Positions 55,601-64,000 of a stretch of DNA of 64,000 nt are shown here, piece after piece. The stretch is from contig OX419338.1 in NCBI GenBank assembly GCA_948470475.1, positions 2,571,444-2,635,443 on the forward strand, in the 5' to 3' direction. The notes beneath the pieces are model-generated. The model worked only from the letters and a program-made list of their open reading frames with translations. It made no database searches and was not told the origin of the DNA. Position numbers and translations under genes: made by a program. Positions within the stretch are counted from its first letter, which is position 1. Each line of letters opens with the position of its first letter. The DNA comes from Galaxea fascicularis (Eukaryota; Cnidaria; Anthozoa; Scleractinia; Euphylliidae).

Positions 55601-58600
55601 AATACAGAAGCACTGAATATGTCAGCCCAGTCAACCCTATTTCCGTGCAGTGCAATGCTTGCAGTTCATTAGACTTGGAACTATAATTATTTTTGTTTCA
55701 TGAGCAGTTCCAATAAAATCCAGACTGTAAATGTGAATCAGTTACTGCCGTAATCAAATACAATGGCATGGTGTTTAATTTTGATCTTTGTTGATCTTCA
55801 GCTGATAAGGCTTACAGAGACATGAGAGCTTACAAACAGAGCCAGTCTCTGATTGTCAGTGGTATGTCATCATTTTTTTGTTCTTTTTGTGGTAGAAACA
55901 GTTATTGTTAGTTTGCACATAATGAAGTAACTGTTATTTTTTATCTGATTTTGGTTATGCAGTAGGCTGTAAGCCTCTAATTTTACTTCATCACTTGTTA
56001 CTAAAAGTGTCAATAGATTCAATGTACAGCATAGGTGTAAGTCAGCCCAGTTTGGCTTTCTTTTGTCTTTGGTAAATTACATGATTGTTTTTCCTCGTCA
56101 GGTGAAAGTGGTGCTGGGAAAACAGAGTCTACCAAATATATTTTAAGGTCTGTAACCTCAAGATTCACAAATAAGGTTGCCGAGAAGTGCATCGGATTAT
56201 TTCTGAAAGAATTCAATGTCTTACCTCAAATAATGATATTCCCTGCTTACTACAGCTGTACTACCTTGAATGTTATATTTCTTTAAATCTCGTTTTCCAT
56301 TGTTTTCTCCAACTCCTTCGGGAAGAGAACTCCTCTTTCTCTTATCAGGTTTCAATGCCCCATCAAATTTTACTTGGAAGTTACTCAGGTGTTGTTTTAT
56401 TCCAGGTATTTGACAGAGTCTTGGGGATCAGGTGATCAAGGTCGCATTGAGCAGAGGATTATTGAAGGTGCAGTCAATAATGTTTCTAGCCTACAATTTT
56501 ACAGTGCGATGCGCCTTACCCTGGCCACCCAACAACATTTTTACAAGTCAGCCAATCGGGGTACGTGAATTTGATTGACAGACAGGCCTCCATTTGGTTG
56601 TTGCATGTTGAAACTTTCCATAGTCAATCAAATTCACGTACATGTACCTTGATCAGTGGTTAACTTGTTGGGTGGCCACGGTAAGGCGCGTTGCACTGTA
56701 AACACTGCGAGCCTCTTGGGAGGAGGCAATCAACCTTTATGTAAAACCTTTTGTGGAAGGAGTGGAAAGGGTGATACTGCAACAAAAGGTGGAAACTAAA
56801 CTTGGGACAATTTGTTAATCTGGCTGACATGAGAAATTGCTTAATGAAATTGTCACTAATACTTTTCACTGCTTCGCTTACACATATTTTCTGGTCTTTA
56901 TCCTAACAGCAAATCCTTTACTAGAGTCTTTTGGAAATGCCAAAACTTTACGCAATATCAACAGTAGTAGATTTGGAAAGTACGTGGAAGTCCACTTTAA
57001 TGAAAAGGTGTGTAGTGAAACTATCCAACCACTCAATACAGGAGAGTGAACATGTTATCTTCAAGTTATTATTTTTTGTGTTGTTAAGGTCAAAATGAAA
57101 TTTTGTGCTAAAATGATTATTTCAACCTAGCTTGATTCTCAGTTTCCTTTGTCTCTCAACCCTTAAATTATTATTCATGGACACAAAGAAAATTAATTTC
57201 AACCTAGATTGTAATCATTTTAACCTGAATTTCATTTTTAGCTCATAGATGACGTAGTCATGCCATGAGGTTTCGGTGTGGGTGTTATGGCACTTGCTCA
57301 CTCACTCACTCACTCACTCACTCACTCACTGACTCACTCGCTTGATTCTGATTAATTTATTCATTAAACTCTCCTCCTGTCCTTCCCCTGGTAAGTATTG
57401 TTTTGTCTCCATAGTCTTCTTGGCCCAACATTTGCAAGTGTCAGGGGGGTAGAACAAAAGCATAGATTTTTGCTCTGCAGAAACTGTTTACGTGTTTAAT
57501 GTTCATGGCATCCATCGGTATACAGCTGTAGGTACATGTACAGAAATGAAGATGTAATGCAGATGGTTTTTTCGTTCCATCCTTAAACAAAATAGACATT
57601 TGTTGAGTTGGGAAATGGAAAGTTAATAAGATAAAGAGCACAAGCTATGAAAATTGAACTTTGAAATCCTCAGAGCAGCAAAATGGACTTGGAGATCTCA
57701 AAACCGACTATTATCACTGTGCGGTAGTAATCGAGAATTTCTCGTCACATGAAGGAAGAAGGAAGAATGAATTGGCAAAAAAAGGAAACAGGAGAAAGGC
57801 TTTCTAGCCAAAAAACTGTATTCAGGCAACATATGATTGATTTAATCACTGCTTAAAAAGGTACATAATGTAATGAAATGTTTTTGGAGACGCTTAGCGG
57901 CCAGGTTCATTTCAAGGTTTTTGCTCGATTGCAAATTAATGGCCTTTGAATCCAAAACAGTGATCTCAACAGTGGAAGCGTAGTATTTAGTAATTAATAA
58001 ATTTTTGATTGGTTAAATTAAACATTTGAAATATTTATAGTGAATGAATTAAGATTAACTGAAATTTTTGAGCTAAACCAACTTTTGTTTGTGTACTTGT
58101 ATGGTCAATAGGTAACAGTTGTTGGTGGGTTCATCTCGCATTACCTGCTGGAGAAGTCACGCATCTGCAAACAAAGTAAAGGAGAGAGGAATTACCACGT
58201 GTTTTACAGGATGTGTTCTGGTGCACCTCAGCAGATGAAATCAAAACTTGGAATAACTAAGGCAGAGGATTTTCTGGTAGATTATTTTTTGTTATTTATT
58301 CAGTGCTCCTCTGATAACTGCTTTTCTGAGTTGACTTTCCTTTGTACTGGAAAATACGATGATGATGATGAGAATGATGTGAACTTGAGCCACAAAAACC
58401 ATTCTGTGAGTGAATTTTATGTTCAAAGTGACTATGATCTCATGACATAAATAATCAAAAAAGAAGTGCTATTTCTATGTCCATATGTGTGGGTCCGCAG
58501 TAATTGGCTCCAGCTGTTGCGGTGTCCCTGCCCAATTCAAGTTGTTATTGGTGTATTGTTATCTTGTATTCTCAGTATCTGTATATTTTCAGTTTATTTT

Positions 58601-61600
58601 TTCATTATTTCTTTAGGGCAAAGCTAATAAAATAAAATAAAATAAAAAATAAAGAGTAAATAAAATTAAATCTTTTGTGATATTGATACAGTAGTACATG
58701 TTTGACTGTTACAAATTGATTGATGCATGTTCTGTTCTAAACAATTATTTATCTAGACTAAAATGCAAGGAGAAATGTTATATGACCAAATTCCAAATAA
58801 TTTGTTGTCAGTATTCTGTATCATTACATCACAACATGTAAAATGTTCATGTCTAACTTTGTGAAACTTTGAGTAATTAATCCAGTTTCCCTTCTTTTGC
58901 AGTACTTAAAGCAAGGATCAATCAAAGATAAAAGTCTTGATGATGCCGCAGATTATCGCAGAATGGATGACTCCATGAACAAAGTTGGTTTTTCAGAGGA
59001 AGAAAAAGCCAACATCTTCAAAGTTGTTGCTGCTGTGCTTCACGTTGGGAACATTGCCTTTGAAGAAAGTGGAGACAAGGATGGTAAATGTCAAAAATTA
59101 ATATTCGGATAATCAAATTGTTTGATTCTTCTTTATAAAATGACACTTGAATAAAAAATAGTTTTCAAGAAATTGGTAACTTCAAGGCTAAAATCTAAGA
59201 ATTTATTTTGAAATGATCCCTATACACTGCAAGATTGATGGATTGAGTTCTGTGTGGGTAAAATTTAGTTTGGAAGGGAGGTGGAATTAACAAGGAAGGT
59301 GTGGGGGTACACAGGACTGAAATGTTTGCAGAATTTATGATCAAAACATTTCACCCTTCTTCTCTGTGATCCCCTAACTTTTCCTGTGTGTATTCCTACT
59401 ACTGCAGTCCCTTAAACCCCAGTCATTATGGAAAGTATGATTAATATGTAGATTCTACTCCACCAACTTGTGAAAAATAGTGTGAAACTAAGAAATTAAT
59501 AACAATTTATTGAAGTGTTAATATTTTAACCCTTAATTTCCTCCCTAAGAGTGACTCTATAGATTTTACTTTGATCTGTCTAATGCCAGACCATTTTACT
59601 CATCAAAGGGAGACCCTTTAGGGGTTAAAGTGTTAACACATACTTAAATTTAATAAAAATTCGTTTTGAAGGGGGCTCTGTGGTGTCATCAACAAGTAAC
59701 AAGTCACTGAATTTTGCTGCCCAGTTGTTGGATGTGTCCCCAGCAGAATTGAAGATGTCATTAACAACAAGGATGATGTCGGCTGGCGGGGCTGACATGA
59801 GGTCTGATCAACGGCAACACCAACAAATATTGTGCTGTATCATTCCAATGGCTTTTAGTTTTTTAACCATTAACCAATTAAAAATCAACAAATCTAACAG
59901 CATCAGACAAAGCTTCCTTATTCATGGATCATAATAGTCAATAATACAAATAAAATTAGTTAAGGTTATTTGGATGAATGAAATAATTATAATGGTCCTC
60001 GGCTTCATAATCTCAAGGAAGTTTTTTAGGGTCACATTTCAATGCATGTGATAAATTAATTTTTAATACATTGTCCTTACACCTCTTACATGTAAATTGT
60101 GTTTGGAATGGCTCTGAGGAGTTGCTCTGTGTAAGGCCATGAATAACAATTCTATAACTAACGCACTGCTATACTGAGCAAAGAGTGGTATACTCTTAAT
60201 AATCAGATGTACAACTCAAGATCTGTTTTTGATGTGATGATGTTACATTATTACATAAATAGGTGAATATAAATTATTATTCTTGACTACCGGTAATCAT
60301 TTTGCCGTTAGTTCTTTTGAACTCGAGTTCTCTGGCTTGCTCTACTTTGAACTCACTCTAACAACTTAAAAAAGAATTTATTCTTAAGATGATGTTGTTG
60401 ACTTATGAAGGGGTGTCAGTCTGGCAGCTGAGCTGTAAAACCTTACCTTGTATCAGTTCAAATTGGTATTGATATCTAAATCTATATCTGTGTGCTGACA
60501 TGAGTGTACTTAGTCAAAAATGTGCACTTATAGGCAGAACTAAAACTAAAGATACAGTGTACATTGTATTTCTGGTGATTTATTTTTAATTGATACTTGC
60601 TGCAAAGAACACAGTAGGTATAAGTTGCTTAAAGACTAACCAGGACAATTTCGTTTTGTTGTTTATTTTTTTCAGGGTGCCGTTGAAGCCAGAACAGGCT
60701 TGTGCTGCTCGAGATGCACTGGCCAAAGCACTGTACACCAAACTGTTTGATCACATTGTTAGTCAGATCAATCAGTGTTTTCCTTTTGAGAGTTCATTCA
60801 CATTCATTGGTGTTTTGGACATTGCTGGCTTTGGTAAGTTCAACAAAATGAAGTGATATACGAACTCTCAAGATCAGTGATGTACCTGTGATTGTGTTCT
60901 ATGCAGTTGTTATTCTTAATAAATATGGTCAATAAACAGTGGACCATGATAGTAACCAGTCTGTTTTACCCCATCTGTTGAGTTTATGGCTTTAAGTTGA
61001 GTTTTAGTCTTCAGAGATGGCATAATTTTAGTAACCCATTTTAGACTCCCAAAGGTCACCAAGAATTATTATATATTAGAAAAAATAAACCATGCATTCA
61101 TGCCACTTAATAATGAACGTTCTTGTAACAAATGCTCCTTTAAATTTAATTAATGAGTCTGTCACAGTTTTGTCTGTAACATAGTCTATTGCTTGCAAAA
61201 CTGTATTGGTCTCTCTTTTATTAATTTTCTGGGTGTTCACTTCATATAGTATTTTTATTATGTTGACTTTTTACTGTCTTTTTTTTTTAGAATACTATGA
61301 ATTTAACAGCTTTGAACAGTTCTGCATTAATTATTGCAATGAAAAGCTTCAGCAGTTATTCAATGACAGGATTCTTAAGCAAGTAAGCACATGGGATGGA
61401 AACTACATTGGTTAATTGCATGTTTTAATATATGTGACTGTGCTGTCAAGCTGAATTAGGAATCAAACTTACAACCCAGTGTCTGGGCGTTCCTCCCACG
61501 TCTATGTCACTTAAAAACTTTGAGAGCAGCTACTTTGAAGACTGTGCTTGGGAAACAAGGGGTGCTTACCATTTACATGATCCATCCGGGTGGAAATTTT

Positions 61601-63543
61601 AGGTGTAAATATTCAATGCTGCTGCTTGTCTAAACACAAAATGGATAAAACACAAAATGTACTCCCATCAGTTGGAAAGCACACACATAACAGAAAAAGT
61701 ACGTTGTTTAAGGCGTTGGTCCATAATTTCTGAAACTTTCCACATGGAAAGGTATGTACCATTTGATTTTCCAACCAGAATTTCTGGATTTTCAGAGTAA
61801 ATGGTAAGGACCCAAGGTCTTCTTTCTCTTGTCTTATCTTGTCTTCTCATTTTCACGGTATGTAGAGTAGCCAACCAGTCTGCTTCCTGGAAGTTGGGGT
61901 TATTAGCTTCGGTGTATGTTTTGTTTGATTTCAATAGTTTATTTCTGATTATTTTGACTGGAGGGCGTGTGAGTGAGCTTGGAGTAGCTATAAATGCACA
62001 GCTTCAACTTCAAAGAAAACTACTTACTTTTCCAAACCAGTGCTGTAGTATCTCCCAGGATGGAAGCTGGTGACACTTAAAACTTAAATGTTGTTTTTAG
62101 TTTGCGTTTGAATATTTTATTCTACATTTCTTTACACTGTTTCACCTATAAACCTGTTGGGATGCATGTGCACACATACCTGTAGTTCAGTGATCTATCC
62201 ATGGAAAGTTTTAGTCAGAAGGGCGTCCAGGCGTCCTGTGGTCGGCCACTTTTGGAAGAAATTCAAGGAAAATTCATTTTAAAATCTCTTATAATTTTAT
62301 GGGACAACATGCCTCCTGGACAGCCAGTTTCCAATCTCTGACTAAACGCCTGCATCCATGTAAAATAAGTGGAATTTTGATGATGCACTAATGTCGGCTA
62401 ACCATAGCAACTACAGTCTACATGATCAACAACTTATAAAATATACTTGTGTGCATATTCATGACAGGAACAAGAATTGTATGACCGAGAGGGACTGGGG
62501 GTCAAAACAGTGACTTACATCGACAATCAAGATTGTATTGGTGAGCTTTTACTGATGGAAAATATCCCTCTTGTATACTGGGAGATAGTTAACCACTGGG
62601 GTCTGCAAAATTTTCCTTTCAAAGTTTGTTGATTTTTGTACCTCGTGCCCTTATGTGATCACTCAAGTACGAAGACAGTTTCAACAACATGTATCTATAA
62701 ATTTTTATTTGGGGAAGCAAACAAGTTCATGTAGGTGGGTACAGCAGCCGGGGAGTTTGCTGTATTTTATGTCTCTTTGACAGCTGTCTCAAACAAAACC
62801 GTTTGTTGACTCGTTAAACAGTTTTCTGTATTGCGGTGGTGGTCACTATCTCTGTCGAACCTCCCAAGTCTTGATGGTCGCTTATGAGAGGTCAGGTCAC
62901 GGGGGCTCTGAATCTAGGGTAATTTGAATATGGTAATTTTATTGCTTTATTCATGTAGTAAGTCTGTTTCGGGAATGACGTCCAGTAGCTCCGACCGTCA
63001 GATTTACATTTGCTGTAATGGTATGGCGACACACTTTCACCCACTGGGAGAGATACAGCAAACTGTCAAGTGGTCGTGTACAGGAGGTTGACTGTCTAAA
63101 GTGATTTGACTGGAAAAGTTTAGTTTTTTGGAAAAGTGGTCGCTGGTGAGAAGTTTTCGCTTACGAGAGATGGTCGTAAAGGGATCTTTGACTGTATTTT
63201 TTCTACTGCAGACCTGATTGAAGCAAAAAAGACTGGAATTATAGACATTCTGGATGAAGAGAGCAAGCTACCAAAGCCAACTGCAGAGCATTTTACAAGG
63301 GAGCTTCATCAAAAACACAAAAACCACTTTAGACTGGCGGTAAGTGAAATGCTTTGACATTGTCCGGCAGAGCTCCAACAAGCTTTGCCTTGCAGAAATT
63401 AGAATCGCTTGCTTGTAACCTAACATCAAATCTCTGTTTGATTTCAGCTTCCAAGAAAGTCTCATCTTATGTACCACAAGAAAATGCGAGATGACGAAGG
63501 ATTCCTTATAAGACATTTTGCTGGGGCCGTGTGTTATCAGACA
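52646..63543 (+). CDS. MYO6: Myosin VI heavy chain, motor domain part (16 exons, 560 aa, continues past the window)
   Basis: Myosin VI is the minus-end-directed actin motor used in endocytosis and cell architecture. Exons: 52646-52762, 52874-52943, 54670-54743, 55413-55542, 55802-55861, 56102-56147, 56406-56467, 56910-57007, 58112-58276, 58903-59083, 59672-59801, 60676-60833, 61291-61382, 62468-62540, 63212-63339, 63448-63543. All are GT-AG with consistent phase. The P-loop GESGAGKT is at 151-158, the same numbers as in human MYO6. Switch I NSSRFGK is at 204-210 and switch II DIAGFE at 426-431. [17 protein letters not shown] and [10 protein letters not shown] are class VI-like. A stretch present in other myosin VI proteins before YLKQGS (YLNRGCTRYF and following) is absent, so an exon may have been missed between 58277 and 58902. 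The converter, reverse-gear insert and tail lie beyond 64000. Confidence 0.94.
53761..53914. mobile_element. MITE, family M copy 1, in myosin VI intron 2
   Basis: gttgcaggtaaaaattaaat is inverted to atttaatttttaactgcaac. The central inverted pair is tttgtctcctaa / ataggagacaaag. A related element lies at 57085-57244. Confidence 0.7.
55133..55182. repeat. Short hairpin in myosin VI intron 3
   Basis: ggctggctgcctggaa and ttcaggcagccagcc are inverted around a 19-bp AT-rich loop. Confidence 0.7.
56502..56698. mobile_element. Tc1/mariner-like MITE, 197 bp, in myosin VI intron 7
   Basis: The ends cagtgcgatgcgccttaccc and gtaaggcgcgttgcactg are inverted. Pairing continues through ggccacccaacaa and gtacgtgaatttgattga. 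TA sits outside both ends (56500-56501 and 56699-56700), and the element begins CAGTG, as is usual for Tc1/mariner. It starts 34 bp after exon 7. Confidence 0.8.
57085..57244. mobile_element. MITE, family M copy 2, in myosin VI intron 8
   Basis: caaaatgaaattttgtg...taaaatgatta is inverted to taatcattttaacctgaatttcattttta. The central tttgtctctcaa / tggacacaaag resembles the centre of the copy at 53761. Confidence 0.6.
57296..57341. repeat. ctca tetranucleotide microsatellite
   Basis: About eleven ctca units with one interruption (ctga), in myosin VI intron 8. Confidence 0.9.
62850..63175. repeat. Decayed ggtcgct-rich repeat in myosin VI intron 14
   Basis: Contains several variants of a short motif (gatggtcgcttatgagagg, aagtggtcgctggtgag, cgcttacgagagatggtcg). 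It looks like a degenerate tandem repeat ending just before exon 15. Confidence 0.4.
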
Positions 63544-64000
63544 GTGAGTCCCTCAAGTTTGTTAACCATGTTGGGTTTAAAAGATATCAATCTGTTGTAA
63601 TAAACAAGGGCATCTTCCCAAGGGTGAATTTTAAGATTTGCATCCTCTAGCCTGCTGCCGACACTTACCAATGTTGAAAGACCTATAAGATCGATCCCAC
63701 TAGCCGAGAAACTCCGAACCACTTCTCGGTTCCTTTTGTCGCCATTTTGAGTCTCTCGTCCTGCTCGTTCTCTTCCCATGGAACGCGTGTCGCAAATTGG
63801 GACATAACAATTGACCACTCAAGTAATGGTCCTGTTGTCCTTAATTGCTTTGCAACAGATGGGATATTTGACGGAGTCAGTGACGTCAGGCTTCAAACTG
63901 TTTCATGAGCCAGTGATTCACAAATATGGACGCCTCAAACTCTATATTGATTGTCGCAAGAAATGGATCGTTTTTTACTTTTTTGCATATTTCCCATAAA

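Noticed and set aside
63858..63895. Possible 17th myosin VI exon (atgggatatttgacgg)
   Set aside because: The translation does not resemble the expected next motor segment, and no donor fits the phase; the next exon is probably beyond 64000.

Overview
The window is animal nuclear DNA, most likely from a stony coral or another anthozoan cnidarian. This is inferred from animal-type genes with many phase-consistent GT-AG introns, Penelope-like retroelements (PLEs), and a very dense population of short inverted-repeat elements of the kind familiar from coral genomes. I cannot confirm the species without a search.

Region 1 (1-27 kb) is repeat country with almost no host coding sequence. A possible first coding exon of a leftward gene lies at 266-403. 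Positions 2811-11292 hold 353 head-to-tail copies of a 24-bp unit; 343 are letter-identical, and variant copies occur only at the right edge. That edge touches a decayed PLE reverse transcriptase (11.3-13.1 kb). Three blocks of a 10-bp repeat follow (15.0-15.9 kb). Positions 15981-24942 form a 9-kb inverted structure. Its two arms are built of the same 40-bp minisatellite in opposite orientation, with about 150 bp of matching outer ends. The spacer holds nested MITEs and a nearly intact PLE reverse transcriptase (19.57-21.07 kb).

Region 2 (27-38.5 kb) is a complete sestrin gene on the + strand: 11 coding exons, 540 aa, including a 30-bp micro-exon that carries the redox-active cysteine. Region 3 (38.5-45 kb) is intergenic, with Harbinger-type elements, a PLE tail with a hammerhead-like core and a 4 x 127-bp tandem repeat. 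Region 4 (45.17-49.23 kb) is a two-exon FAAH2-type amidase gene of 548 aa. Region 5 (49.2-52.6 kb) is intergenic with MITEs and a tRNA-derived SINE. Region 6 (52.65-64 kb) is the 5' part of a myosin VI gene: 16 exons coding 560 aa of the motor domain, running off the right end.

The three host genes share no pathway: sestrin is a stress and leucine sensor upstream of TORC1, FAAH2 hydrolyses fatty-acid amides, and myosin VI is a minus-end actin motor. They are independent neighbours, all on the + strand. The most interesting material is the association of PLE fragments with very large or inverted minisatellites in the first 25 kb.
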